64,000 bases of DNA from assembly GCF_004337985.1 (NCBI RefSeq), contig NC_043742.1:4140176-4204175 (forward strand), in the 5' to 3' direction. The stretch is from Pyricularia pennisetigena. Its lineage: Eukaryota > Ascomycota > Sordariomycetes > Magnaporthales > Pyriculariaceae. Under the pieces are notes generated by a model. That model saw only the letters and a program-made list of their open reading frames with translations, did not search any database and was not told the origin of the DNA. The translations under genes and the position numbers were made by a program. This document shows positions 1-12,685 of the stretch, piece after piece. Every line of letters begins with the position of its first letter. Position 1 is the stretch's first letter.

Positions 1-1423
1 GCTGCGGCGATTGGTTGTCTGCGATTCACTCAAGGGCGCTGTGAACAATTGACTACTGGCCTGTAAGGATGCAGCAGTAGAGAACAATTGACGGATGGCA
101 TTGAAATTAACTGAGCCGTTCAATTGTCTGTTAGCAGTTTTCTCTAGGTTGTGTTGTCTTTCGTAGCTGCAGGTTTTGGGAGAGCTTCCCCAGCTCCCGT
201 GCCGCCGTCCAAACCTGGGAAAGTGCTCGCAGCACAGACTGGTAAATGTCAGCGAATATCAGCTTGACCGAGCGAAACTTCCGCTTTCCATCAAGGCACC
301 TGTAATCTAATACTCCTCATACGAAAGATATGAGCACAAACTTAGAATGTCAATACTATCTTTATGGACAGCAGGTCTCAGTTAACGGATTTCAGAACCT
401 ACATGCATGCGCGCCTTCGCAATGTCAATTTCCCCCAAGTGCCTAGGCATGCCCCACCATTTTTTTAATATAAATTTACGCGACGCGCCTGCAGAGAAAG
501 TTATTACTTTCTTGCCGTACCACCCTTGGAGTCTCCTGACAATATTGATTGTGCTAACGCTCTTTCCGCAGGACTTCTAATCAATTACCCTGTCAGTTGT
601 ATAATAAAAGCCAAAGCCTCTTTGAATTCCTACTTGGGTAGAAACCTAGGGTTCCTAACTTTCTTCCGAGTCATTTCTAGTTCTGAGAGTGAAAAAAAAA
701 AAAAAAAAAAAACGCCCGAAAAAAGCTTTAATTAGGCCCTGGTATAAGTCATGTAATTAGATAGGTACTTTGTCTTGAATCTCCATGGTCCCCTTTGGTT
801 ATCTGAATCAATCGTAGCGCCACGTTGGGGCTTTGAGGTCAGTGACAAAGCTGAGGAGCCTGTCCCACCACAGGAATCTCAAAGGTAGATAATCACAGCA
901 GAAATTGCCCTTATTCTCTTGTTATCAAACATCGAATTCGCAACTGAAAACCAATGGGCCATAAACGAGCTCTTTTCTTTGTACAAGGTCTTTGGAGCAC
1001 CAAGGTAGCGTAGTCGCTAGGGTACTTGCTTTCAGTTGAACTACCGTTTTCCCACTTAGGGAGTACGCTTTACAGGGTTCCTCGATCTAACTGATCCACT
1101 CCGCCTACTGGGACAAGCCAGCCAATGGAAGGACCCTGCTCTGGTAGGCATTCTAACTACCACACATACGTAGCCGAACAACAACGACAGTAAGAACACA
1201 ATCACGCTAGAAGTCAATGAACCGGCTCTACAAGCTTTATAGTGATACGCCAAACATTACGGGAGAAAGCGGCCTCAAAAACTGTCGCGTTTGGAGCTTT
1301 AACAGTTCTTGAAGGACTTAGCCTCATAGCAAACCCCATGAGGCGTGCGCTGCGCTTCCTGGGGTTATGATCGCCATTTAAAGATCCTAAACCTTCGCCG
1401 CACACTTGGCCTGGCCGCCCGAC
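1..1423. other. intergenic region upstream of VPS52, no gene seen
   Basis: I find no supported coding sequence here; open frames are short and have no recognisable domain. The stretch has a run of 21 A at 692-712. Near the left edge the 11-mer GAACAATTGAC occurs twice (43-53 and 82-92), with a related CAATTG element at 118-128. Part of the right end must serve as promoter and 5' UTR of the VPS52 gene starting at 1424. Confidence 0.6.
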
Positions 1424-3547
1424 ATGTGGCTAGACAGACTTGCCGCTCAGTCCTTCCCAGGGCCTTCATCGTCCCAATCGACCAGTCGCGCGGCCTCCCC
1501 CCTGCCACGACGCACCTCTAGCATCCGCGGACCTTACACAACATCCTCGCGCTCAGCACGCAGCTCATCCCTATCGCTGGCCTCGAGCAACTCGAGCACA
1601 TCGCTACTCGCCTCCGCCCGAAAAACAAACGGCTCTGCACTGAAGCAGACTACAACCGTGGACGATGGAAAGCACGCGGCGGAAGTGCTGCAGAAGCTCT
1701 TGGGGGATGGCTTGACCCTGGAGGAAAAGCTTCCCAGTCCTGTGACAGAAGAGGACTTGGAACTGGACTTTGACTTTGGTGGCCGTTCGCTCCGTGAGCT
1801 GGTTAGCGAACAAGCACAAACAGCAGATGACGACTTATACAGACCACAAACCATTGAAGAGTGTGCGTTGACCAGATTCTCATGTCGCCCCTTTCGTTCT
1901 GTGCTAAAAGACTTAGCTTGCAGATGAAAGAGATAAAACCAAGTTCGAAGAACTCTCCAAGTCAATACGCGCCTGCGACGATGTTCTAAGTTCCGTCGAA
2001 ACGAACCTTACAAGCTTTCGAAACGATCTTGCCAACGTTTCTGCCGACATCGAAAGCTTGCAGGCCAGATCTACGGCCCTCAATGTCAGGCTTGACAACC
2101 GCAAGGCTGTCGAGAAAGGGCTGGCCCCAATAGTCGAGGAAGTTAGCGTGTCGCCAGTCATTGTTGCCAAGATATCGGAAGGGCACATCGACGAAGAATG
2201 GGTCCAGGCACTCAAACAGGTGGAAAAGCGAGCACTCGCGCACAAGAACAGTGCAAATCAAGGGAAAAGCAAAGCACTCGCAGACCTAGGACCACTACTT
2301 GAAAGATTGGTACTCAAGGTATGCCTAAGTCGCGTCTACTATCCGTGTGCTCGTTCGACGCGAGAGAAACCTCCGATTTCTGACAACTTTCCCTGCAGGC
2401 CATCGAGCGAATAAGAGACTTCCTGGTCGCTCAAATCAAAGCTTTGAGGTCTCCCAACATCAATGCTCAAATCATCCAACAGCACAACTTTCTCAGATTC
2501 AAAGAATTGTTTGCCTTTTTACACAAGCACCATGCTATCCTGGCAGAGGAGATATGTCAGGCATACAAAAACACCATGAAGTGGTACTACCTGACACAGT
2601 TTACGCGATATCAAAAGGCTCTTGAAAAGCTTAAGCTTCATGTCCTCGACAAAAACGATGTTTTGGGGCATGATGATTCATCCAGGAAAACAACAGTTCT
2701 TTCCAGTGCCAAGATTTCAGGTCCACCACATGACGCTTTTAACCTCGGTAGACGGCTTGATATTTTGAAGACGGGTAATCAACAAGCCTTGTCGTCATAT
2801 CTGGCAGAAGAAGATCAGACAGCACATTATCTCGAGGTCCCCTTCAGAAATTTCAACCTGGCACTTGTGGACAATGCTTCGGCGGAGTATACGTTTCTAA
2901 CACAGTTCTTCACGCCGGCAATCCCAGTGTCTTCGATATCACGACATTTTAGCGAAATCTTCGAGTCGACATTTGCCGTGGGCCGAACACTTTCCAAGTC
3001 ATTGATTGAAAATTCATACGATTGCCTGGGGCTGCTCATCTGCATCAGGTTGAATCAGCGACTGGCCTTCGAGTTGCAAAGGCGGCGTATTCCCGCTGCT
3101 GATGGTTACATCAACGGAACATCCATGCTTCTCTGGCCACGGCTGCAGATGGTTATGAGCCACCACTGCGATTCGGTCCGGACGCTCACCAGCGCCCTGC
3201 CCACTCGGCAACCAGCCGCTTCAGCCGTTGCGCAACAGTCGGCAGCGCCTCATGTTGTCACGCAGCGCTTTGGCCAGCTTCTCCACGGACTATTGGTTCT
3301 GAGCGCCGATTCCGGCGACGACGAGCCGCTCTTGGCAAGTATTGGGCGACTGCGTTCGGAGACGGAGGCTTTCTTGACCAAGTTTAGCCAGGCATGGTTT
3401 GGCAAAGATAAGAGGAAACGAGAACGATTCTTGTACAATAACTACTCGTTGATCTCGACCATCATCGGTGATTCTGAAGGAAAGCTTGCTGATGAGCAAA
3501 AGGAGCACTTTGTAAACCTGAAGAAGGCATTCCAGGAGGGCGCGTAA
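1424..3547 (+). CDS. VPS52: GARP complex subunit Vps52 (Sac2 family)
   Basis: Model: exons 1424-1862, 1924-2318 and 2399-3547, giving 660 residues. The first exon encodes a Ser-rich N-terminus beginning MWLDRL, as in fungal Vps52 proteins. It is followed by a coiled-coil stretch containing ACDDVLSSVE and the RLDNRKAVEKGL segment typical of Vps52/Sac2. The third exon carries the long helical body (FKELFAFLHKHHAILAEEI, then a KNDVLGHDD motif). In the known family, Vps52 is the shared core of the GARP/EARP tethering complexes, which receive endosome-derived vesicles at the trans-Golgi. The introns have donors GTGCGT and GTATGC, and both end in CAG. ATG 1424 is the first ATG in the frame. The gene converges on a TBC-domain gene 137 nt downstream. 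Family assignment is from remembered sequence similarity; the splice sites are inferred. Confidence 0.9.
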
Positions 3548-3684
3548 TTCTTGGTGTAGCTAAGCAGTAGACATGGGAAATGAAGCTTAATTGGCTGCTG
3601 CCGCCGCCACGGTCTGGTTTCAAGACTTCGTGGTGAATGTCTCGCAAATATGGGAAAGCCATGCCAGTAACATGACACAAGCAA

Positions 3685-5146
3685 TCAGTCCCTGAGCCAT
3701 CGATTTGACAAGGAAGCAATATACACAAGCGGCCCTGGTGAACGCCGCAACCAAAACGCCAAGACCCCGAAAGCAACAGCGAACCCAATGGTCCTTGCGG
3801 GCTTCCTGTAAGCCCAAAGTACGGCCAGTGCTTTCTCACGCTTCTCTTCCCACTCGAGCTCCCGGACCTGGCGCTCAAAGAACTGCCTTCCCTGATCCAG
3901 CGTCTGCTTTGCACACGCCGCTGAGTCGCGCGCCGTCTTGAGCACGCTGTTGGGCGAGATGCCGTGCCTCCAGTTCGGCAACGTCTCTGGAGGGTGGTCC
4001 TCGGCCAGCGCCACGGCGCGCGCGAGCAGGTCGTCAAGATCCAGGGGCTGCGGCAGTTTTGAGAGGATCGAGTGCAGCATCTCTGGCTCGTCGGGCGGCG
4101 TGTCGAAAAGCTCCTCTCTCCGGCTCATGACTATCGCCGCGAAGACGTACACGCTGAACACGGGCTCCCTCGCTAACAGTGCGTCGAATAGCCTGGCGAT
4201 TTCTCCCAGCGTTTGCACGTCGTGGGCGTACATGGTCAAGGTCCCGGACAGGGCGAAGAAAGGCTCGGTCTGGGAGAGGTGGTGACATAAAGACGGGTCG
4301 GCAGCGCGAAGAATGTCGGGCAAAAGGCGGAGTTGCGCGATTGCAGGTGCAAGATTTGGGAGCATAAAGTCCCGGATTCGCAGGACTGAGAGACGTGCGA
4401 CAATTGCGGCTCGTTGAGAAGGGGAAAGAACAAGGAGAAAGACTTGACATATATCATGATAGCCCTGAAAGTAACAGAGATACGGATTACTGCGGAGAAC
4501 CTCGACAATTAACGCGGATAGTGCTGCCTTTTGGTGCTCCATGTCGTTTGGATCTTCAACTATAAATGTAAAAAGAAACCCAGGAGTGATGGTCAGTAAA
4601 GCTCAAAAAGACCCGTGATGAGAATTTCTGGGCGTAGTATCAACGTACTGTTGGGGTAATATATAAAAGCCCTGTTTACGTCAAGTTGAACCTGGTCTTC
4701 GTCTCGGTGCCGAGGCATTTCTTTCCACAAGCCATCATCGACCGGAGAGGAAGATGCATTCTTGTCCACCAAGACATCATCGCTTTCGGGCTCTAGACCA
4801 AGCAAAACCGGCCCTTCGTGGATAACGTGAGTAGAAATTCCCCACTATACTCAGTATACAAGCAGTACTGGCCAGACTTACATGCCTGTCGCCTCAAGCG
4901 ATCCGACAAAAACCCACCCTTGGATACTGCCAGTTCTTTGAGTCGGTTGATCTTGCGCAGCTTGCATGCCTCGGAGATGGAATCTGCCTTTTCCTTGTCC
5001 TGCTCGAGGATTTGTTCATCATCTCCGTTGATGGGCAGTCGAATGTTACTGCTCCTGCTTGAAATCGACCTCCTTGATTTGACTGACGATGCACACGATC
5101 CGGAAGCTCTCAGGGCAGCCCCCGACGGCCTGGGCCCATCCTCCAT
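3685..5146 (-). CDS. TBC-domain Rab-GAP, TBC1D20/Gyp8-like, C-terminal membrane anchor
   Basis: Model: exons 5146-4882, 4813-4649 and 4553-3685 on the minus strand, 432 residues. The TBC signature is visible: RRQAWPVLLG (about 86-94), the arginine-finger motif VQLDVNR (Asp133, Arg136) and the glutamine-finger motif YFQGYHD (Gln173). These are the catalytic residues of TBC GAPs. The YFQGYHDI form and a hydrophobic helix close to the C-terminus (FAVAFGVLAFWL) match the TBC1D20/Gyp8 branch, which acts on Rab1/Ypt1 at the ER and early Golgi. The N-terminal 80 residues are Ser- and charge-rich. The donors are GTAAGT and GTACGT, and joining the exons restores TBC motifs across both junctions. The start at 5146 is the first Met of the open frame; an upstream exon is possible. 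Confidence 0.85.
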
Positions 5147-7566
5147 TTCTGGCCGAAAACAAAGACCAACGGGAAAACCTGCGCGATTATCACCAACCAG
5201 GCAGGGTTACTTTTATGAGGTGTAAGATCCTGGAGTGATTGTTCCCACAACAGATTGCTTGATCCTTGTAGAGTCGGGAAAGCAACTTTGGGATGACACC
5301 CACTTCACCATTTATTGTGTGATGAAAAATCAAGTTGATACCTGCAACGATTGGTGGGTATGAGGATGCACGGAGAGATGTTGGAGGTTGCCGGGGCACG
5401 TCCCAATTTCGAAAGATGTACGTAGTAAACTCGGGGTACCAACCAAGATTAGGTGTTATCTGTTGGTTGAGATACTGATTACCAGTTGATACAACAGGAA
5501 CTGGCTCAAGTTGAGAGATTGATAAACTGAGTGAAATCCGGGGGGGTTTTTTTTTTGTGGGAGTTTGTTAAACTATATTCAATCTTGATTATTGAATCAA
5601 CTGAAAAAGGCGCTGGATTAACGTGAAAACGAAACAAAGAAAATAAAAAACCAGACAAGCAAGTTTCCAAACCAAGCTGAGAACGCGAACGATGTACGTG
5701 GATGCATTGGGACAAGCGCGCCGAGCCGCGCTGTGGCCATCCAGGCTCGCCAGGTACGTACTGTAGGTACTCTAAGTGGGTGTTGCTACAGTGCAAATAA
5801 ACATATCTACTGTTCAAGGCCCGGCTGGGAGCGACCAGGCAGGGGGTCAGGTTTGGTTTGTGACCTGTCAGAAAAGGAACTTTTCGAGTCCTATCTGGAT
5901 CTACTTTGCAGTAGCTTCGCAAGCCTCGTTGTCAGTTTTGGTGGATGGGCAAGTACGATATGCAGGTCAGAATTAGATTCAAAATCGAGTCTTGTTCCGC
6001 CCAGAATTTGCTACTTGGGAGTCAATAGCCATCCTGCCGCGGTTTCCTGTTCGAGTGTGAAGGCTTCCCAAGACTAAGTAGCTTTCGAATTGAATTTGCT
6101 TCATGTTGACGCATGCGAATTCTGACTCCTCCCACTCCCCTTACTGCAGCATACATACATAATACAGATGCCATTATGCATCCAGGGCTTGCAGGCACGT
6201 CATCAGGCGGGTTCCAACTGCAACGAAGGAGTACATTACATACCATAAAACATTGGTCGATTCTCACAACACAAGGTCGATAGCAAGTGTCCTCGCTTAA
6301 GTACCTACATCGAGGCTAATAGGTTCTATTACGGTTGTTTGGGGGATGAGTGTTCCGCTCCCTATGGCATGGCCTCCTCTTAAGCAGGCAGGTATATGCA
6401 GCTCGGCCATCGGCGGCACTGATGGGCCCCACCATTCCGGGCACAATGTATCCTCCACTGGCGGGCCGCGCAAAGGGGTTGCGCCTTCCCTGGTGGGGTT
6501 TTGCGAGTGCGTTTCTATTCTGTAGGACCAGAACCTAGTCTAGTGCCCGCATGGAAAAACAAAAAGGTACAAAATACCTGCCATACCTTACAATACAGTC
6601 TGGACAGCTTCTTTTTAGGAATGGAAAGGTCAACTCGTGAAAAATCCCGCTGCCGACCAAAGAATCAAACCCAACTTGACAACTTCAGGCTTCCCGCTAG
6701 CTCGAGTCCCTCAGATCCCACCTGGCTGCCTGCCTGCCTCGACATTGCGCCACAGTGCCCTACTGTATGCCGGCCGACCTGTACGCCAGTGCACAGTATC
6801 CTGCCTGCATCTACTCAACCAGAGTCGCCATCAATCTAGGAAGACAACAATCCGGGCGTAGTTTGCAGCAGCCACATAGTGTGCCATCCTGGTAAGCCCA
6901 CCGTTGACCCGCATCCCGAATGCCCGACTAAGTCGGTTGGGCGAATAGAGCCAAAAGCCACCTTTATTAAGGTAATCATCGGTGTGCCGACTACCTGGTG
7001 GCTAACCGTGATCTTCTCGAGGAATAGCATAACTTCTTGATTCACAGACAACTACACTAGACCTTCTTGCATCCTGGACACAAAAAAAGCTTTTGTTCTG
7101 GAAACCATTCCGAACCAGTGGCCCATGGTTCCCAACATTTAGCCACTCGCTCTCTTTTCCTGATTGAAAGACATTTCGCTTTGGAAATCGTGAGAATGCA
7201 AGCCTGTCGCAGAACTTCATGACAAGCGTCATTCTGCCCCCAGGAAAAAAAAGAAAAAAAAGAAAAGCACAGACGCTCAATAGTCCAGCCCTACTTGGTT
7301 TCTGAGTGGCTCTCGCTCGAGGGTTGTTGCTCCTGTCACACCAAAATTGGAGTTCCCAACCTGTCTTGAGCAGGACAGCGGGAAACCGTCTTTCGCAGGG
7401 ACACGCCGGCTATCTGTGGCAGACTTGGAGGCACGAACCCCAGACCGACAGCGCCCGTGCCAACTCCCCGGATATAGTTCCTCGGCGCGTCCCGCCGGGT
7501 CCACTCCCGGCCGAGACAACCCTGTCCTGTTTTAAACCTATTCAACCAGGAGTATCTACTCTCAGC
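5147..7566. other. 2.4-kb divergent intergenic region
   Basis: This lies between the TBC gene (minus) and the Mms1-like gene (plus). I see no gene. It contains short GTAC/GTAGGTAC inverted motifs around 5756-5772, a run of T at 5548-5556 and an A-rich tract at 7244-7266. The frame ahead of 7567 is open back to 7306 without a convincing protein, so part of it may be 5' UTR. Confidence 0.55.
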
Positions 7567-10500
7567 ATGTCTTTCCAGACGAACGTCCTTCAAGACGGAC
7601 AATGGGTTACACAGACCGTTGATCTGAACGCCGTTCTCAGAGCCTCAAATTCCAAGGCTGTGGACAAGGCGCCCAGGATTCCTGTAGCCAAGCCTCCTAG
7701 ATGCGGCATCTTCACCAAGACAGTGGTCGAATCCCCAGTGGTCAGACATGTCCTACCTTGCCGTCTACGATGCGCTGATCGAGCCGATGTTGCTTTTGTC
7801 GGGGTATGTTCTTTTTTCACTGAAGAACCGTTCCAGTTCCTTGACCCACCCACTTGTGTCGCCGACGGACGACAATGCATACAATAACAGCTTGCGGAGC
7901 AGAGTACCGAAGTAGTTTTTGTTTACTCTTCTCATACTTCAAGGAAAGGTCAGTCGTCTAACGTAGATGCATGCAACTTAGGACTACTTTGTCGAGATCC
8001 GCGAGTACCGCATGGAAGATGGTCAACTCCATGATGTGATTCGCAGGGACGACTTCGATGAGCGCATCAGAAAAGCAGTCGTCATTGGCGATCTCCCTGA
8101 CAGTCTTGGGCTTCCAGCAAACAAAAAGGCAGCCGAGGAGGATATAGATATGCTCAACCCAAGATCTCAATCATCTCGAACCGACAGTCGAAAAGAGTTG
8201 CTGGCACCTCAGATGCTCCTAGTACTCCTGGAGAACTGTAAATGCATTTTCATGGTGCTTCGCACAAATCCAGATGGCAGCTCTGAGTTCGTCACATCAG
8301 AGTGCAGCATCCCTGCAGAAGTCTCCAACTCGTCCTTTGGTCAGCAGCTGGCCGTGGATCCCAGCTCGCGCTATATCGCTTTGAGTTCTTCAGACTCTAC
8401 CTTTACAGTCTGCGAACTTGAGTCAAGGCAGGTTCTCGAAAGTCGTTATCGGAACAAGGTTGACCTCAACCCAATCAAAAACTTCCGGCCCCGAGCCTAC
8501 AACGGAGTTTTGCAAATGATGGAGTTTCTTTTCCCCAAAAAGGGCAACGAGGGCGAAGTCATTCTTCTGATGTTCATTGTCAGAGGTGGTCACACCCGAA
8601 TGGTGTTATATGACTGGGAAGCGGGCGAACATCTTCTCGGTGCTCTTTCTCAGGAGGCCAATGGCCACCGTTTGTCTACGCAGCATCAACTACCGCTTTT
8701 TCTCATCCCCCTCAGGGTTGGCACATCGTTCATTGCCGTCTACAGAGATACATTCTGCATTGTCAAGGATGCTCAGCTGGCTCCCCCTGAGTTCAGCGAG
8801 CTGATTGTCGATTCAAAACCCCCCTCGGAATATTATACCGGCAACGCAACACCGTTGTGGGCCTCTTGGGCTCGACCTTTCCGCCTGTCGCAATACGGTT
8901 CTGATTGCGTATATATTGCTAGAGAAGACGGCTATGTCGAAATGCTCTTCGTCAACGACGATGTCGACGTGGAGGCGTCTTCAGTGGGTCGTATGCGATG
9001 CAGTGTCTCAACTGCCTTTGGAGTACTGTTTGATGACACCCCTAGTGACATTCTCGTGGCAGCTGGAGATGCAGGGCCCGGTGTTGTCTGGAAGGCAAGT
9101 TGGTTTTTCCAATTTGTGAACAATGGGGGTGACCGGATGGCGCTAACATTTTCTTTTACTATTGGAAACTAGGTTACGGCGAGAGCGGCCCCAGAATATC
9201 TTATGCACATCCCTAACTGGGCCCCTGCCCTTGATATGGTCTCTACACATGGTTTCCACACCGTCCCTGGAGTCGATAGACGTGGAAGATGTGTGGGCGG
9301 CACGAGGACAATTGGATTTCAACAAAATCCTGATCGATTGTTCGCAACCTCGGGGAAAGCCGCGAGTGGCGCCGTTATAGAGTATCGACATGGCTTTCAA
9401 GCTGATATCGGAGTTCAGCTTGACTGCGACCCCACGACCACCAAGGCTTGGCTGCTGCCCGCTGCTGCGACGGCCTCAGGGTCCGGTCATTATTTGATTC
9501 TGACAACCCCGGACCGGTCAACCTTACTGCACCTTTCCGATGACCTGTCCGAGCTCAGCTGCCCTGAAGAGGATATTGGGTTTGATCTCCTTTCACAAAC
9601 CTATGTTGTTCATCCTATATACAAGCGTGCTATCTTACAAGTCACCGAAACTCATTTAGCTTGTGTGGCTACACCACCTGAAAGGCATCAATGGCCTTCC
9701 AATCAAGTTGAGCAAAATACTCTGCAGCACGATGAAGATCTCATTCAAGAACCCCTGTCCAATGTGCGAGTGCGACTTCAGGATCTGTTCACTCACAGTA
9801 CACCTGGAGACGAGATAGTGTTTACACACGCAGCTGCGTTGGACGAATTTGTTTTGCTCTCAGCGACGACAAACCATAGCACACATATTCACCTGTGCCG
9901 TATTGAGCCCAACCTGTCACCAGCGGTTGTTAGAAGCTTCCCGGTTCAAGGGGAGGTAACGTGCTTGGCCTCTGGCACGTTTCGTGGTGTCAGGCATGTT
10001 TTTGCCGGTCTATGGCTTGACAATGTGCCAAGCTTGGCACGCCTGTCGCTCGACGGGCTGGATGCAGGCAGACTTGAAATTATACCTATCGCTCCAGGTA
10101 CGATATGCATGCCCTCCTGTCCTGAAATTTTCCCCCTTCTTACAGCGTGTTTCCGAGGGCAGATCCGGCTAGTTCTCTCCCGCCTCCCAGCTTTGACTCA
10201 GGCAGTATACCGCATACCACCATCGGCGGATACGTTAGCATCTCTACTGCCGAGATAGATGAATATTCTGTCCTAGTTCTTGGTACCCGCGAAGGTTCAG
10301 TTGTTACTATGGCCTCGCGTGGGGAAGAATCAGTCGTTTGTACCGAAAAGTTCGGCTTAACTCCTGTCACCACGAGTGACTTCAGATTCGGCAACAGGAG
10401 GGATATGGTCGCTGTCTGCTGCGACTCGAAACTGTGGATTCTTACCGGCTTTGACAGCAAAAGGACGAAAACTTTCAAAGAGAAGTATCGCGTTTGGCCA

Positions 10501-12195
10501 GTCGACAGGCAAGAGATGAAGCCGACCGAAGGCCCAAAACCAATGCCAGCCCCTTGCACTATTCCCATTATATCGGCCACTACCTTTGACGTAGCACGCA
10601 CCCCTCAACATCTCCCGTTAATGCTTACAACGGGTAGCCAGATCATCCTCGCCGAGGTAATCTTGAAACCCCGGCAAGTACCGTGGACGATACCTTTGGG
10701 TGTGACACCAACCACTGCCATATACTCCCGCGTATTGAATTGTCTCGTGGTTGGAGTGGTTGACGAAGCAAGCAAAACTACGCTAAAGTTCCTGGACTTG
10801 GAGACTGGGGAGGACGTTGCTTACCCGTACAAACAAGACGACGAGTCATCTCAGTATGTTGCCGGACTTGGGATTAAGGGAGATACCATATTGAGCCTCT
10901 CAGAATGGATCTATCAGAAATCCAAGCATAAATTTGCATTCATCCTGGTTGGCTCGCGATCTGCCGGTATACAAGTGATAACAGCAACCAACATGGCAGA
11001 CGGCAGGACAGGGGGCAAGAGGATGATCAAGTACTACACCCGGTTCAAGCGAAGGGCTACAGAGCCTGTGCACTGCATTATTGGTCACCAGGATGGCATC
11101 ATATACTGCCAGGGCTCTACGTTGAAATGGGAAATCCTTGACAACGTCCAGAAGAAGCTTGTACTTTGGAGGACTTTTGATCTTCGATCTCCCGCCAAGG
11201 CCTTGTCGGTTTGGGATGGTGGCAGGGCTGAGAACGAACAAGATCAAGCGTCCGGCAGCAAACACGACGGTGCCAAGCTATCGACCAGAAGTGGAAAGAC
11301 AGGTAAAGGAAAGCAAAAGGCAGCCGACGGTGACTTGTCGGAGCCGGAAGAAGCGAGCAAAGAAACGGACGAGGCCGCTGCACAGAGCCTGGAGCGTAGG
11401 CTGGCAAGTCATATCGTCGTGACAACGATGCACCACTCGCTCATCGTCCTCTCCCACCGAGAGGAAAAGGCCACGGAGATGACAGATTCACATTCGGATC
11501 CCTTCGGGCGTCAAGGCCTGCATTCGATCGGGCAGGGGAACATGGAAGGCAGCTCCATATACCTCACGACAGATATGACGCGCTCCCTGACAGGGCTGTG
11601 GGTGCCGTGGAGACAGCCGGGCTGCAACTGCGAGGTCTTGTTCGAAGCAGAGCTGCCCTCCTCGGTGAGGAAGATGGTTGCAGCGCGCACCAGGCCCGGC
11701 TGGGCTGCGGCGCAGCGGGCGGCCGGCTATGGAATCATCAAGTGCGACGGGATAGAGACGCTGGGTATATCGGTTGACGGCCGCCTACAGCACTTTCAGA
11801 TGATCGGCATCGAGGCTTGGGGCGTCTTGAGGCTGGTGGTCAACCTGGCCATGGGCACCCCTGAGATCTGCCCCTTCATCTGGCGCCATGCGGAGGGCTG
11901 GCAGGAGGAGCCCGAGCCCGTGGATGATGGCGGACTCATGCTGCAGATCGACGGTAACATAGTGCAGCGGGTGCTGGACAAAAGGGCGTTGGAAAGGCTT
12001 TTCAGAAACGAAGCGCATTTTGCGAGCCTCGTTCAGAAACTCAGGGATCTGGATACGGCCGAGGCGGAAAATGGCGGCATCTGGCGCATGGCTGGCCTTT
12101 TGCCACCGCCGGATGATGCCGTCATGGAGCACAAGGAGGTCTTTTTTGAGCTGGTATATGCCATCATGGAGTATTACCTTTCGCCCGTGATTTGA
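7567..12195 (+). CDS. DDB1/CPSF160 superfamily beta-propeller protein with Mms1-type N-terminus
   Basis: Model: exons 7567-7803, 7982-9094, 9173-10097 and 10163-12195, 1435 residues. The sequence resembles fungal proteins annotated with the Mms1_N domain (relatives of DDB1, CPSF160, Rse1 and Mms1). It has repeated beta-propeller-like strands (IALSSSDSTFTVCELESRQV, YSVLVLGTREGSVVTM) and a helical C-terminus containing LMLQIDGNIVQRVLDK, which recalls the DDB1 tail. Proteins of this superfamily act as scaffolds in Cul4-type ubiquitin ligases or RNA-processing complexes; which role applies here is not shown. A low-complexity Lys/Glu/Ser insert lies near 11230-11400. Intron 2 (9095-9172) begins GCAAGT, a GC-AG intron; a GT four bases downstream would break the frame. 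For intron 3 I chose the acceptor at 10162 because the nearer TACAG acceptor leads to a stop at 10258. Confidence 0.8.
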
Positions 12196-12685
12196 CGAGG
12201 CAGGAAAAGGCTAATTTATGGATTCACGTTGGCTGCACTCTCTTTTACCATTCAATTGTCAGTTATGATCCAATGCTAGACCAATCCTAGTCTGCCGTCG
12301 TCTCGAGTAGTCCCTGTGCACAAAGAACATCATCTTCGCAATTGCATCGTTGTGACACCAACCAGCATCTGAAACCTCGGCGTGCCAGTGCCAGTAAGTA
12401 TAAAATGACGGAGGCGGGCATATATTAGGCAAATTAATGTACTTGAAACTCTCTCTTGACATTTCCATACCTAACATTATAAGAGTGACAGAGGTGAGTA
12501 CATGCAACGGTCACCATAAACGTCCAGCGTCGTTTTCCCGAATTCAAAGTGTAGGCTAATTACAAGTTTATACTCCAGATCAATGCGTTAGCTTTTCAAG
12601 TGGGCAATCATAGCCAGTTATTAGGGTATCATTATCATTTGATGGGGTTGAGTCACTGCAATCGTATTCTCGTCACCATGTTGAT
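12196..12685. other. convergent spacer, nothing else seen
   Basis: This 490-nt gap lies between two convergent genes and presumably holds both 3' UTRs and polyadenylation sites. No coding or repeated structure was recognised. Confidence 0.5.

Noticed and set aside
1003..1110. Possible tRNA (TAGCGTAGTCG near an A box and GGGTTCCTCG near a B box)
   Set aside because: I could not form an acceptor stem or anticodon stem-loop around these segments.
10098..10145. Short intron ending at TACAG (10145) in the Mms1-like gene
   Set aside because: It leads to a stop at 10258; the acceptor at 10162 keeps the long downstream frame.
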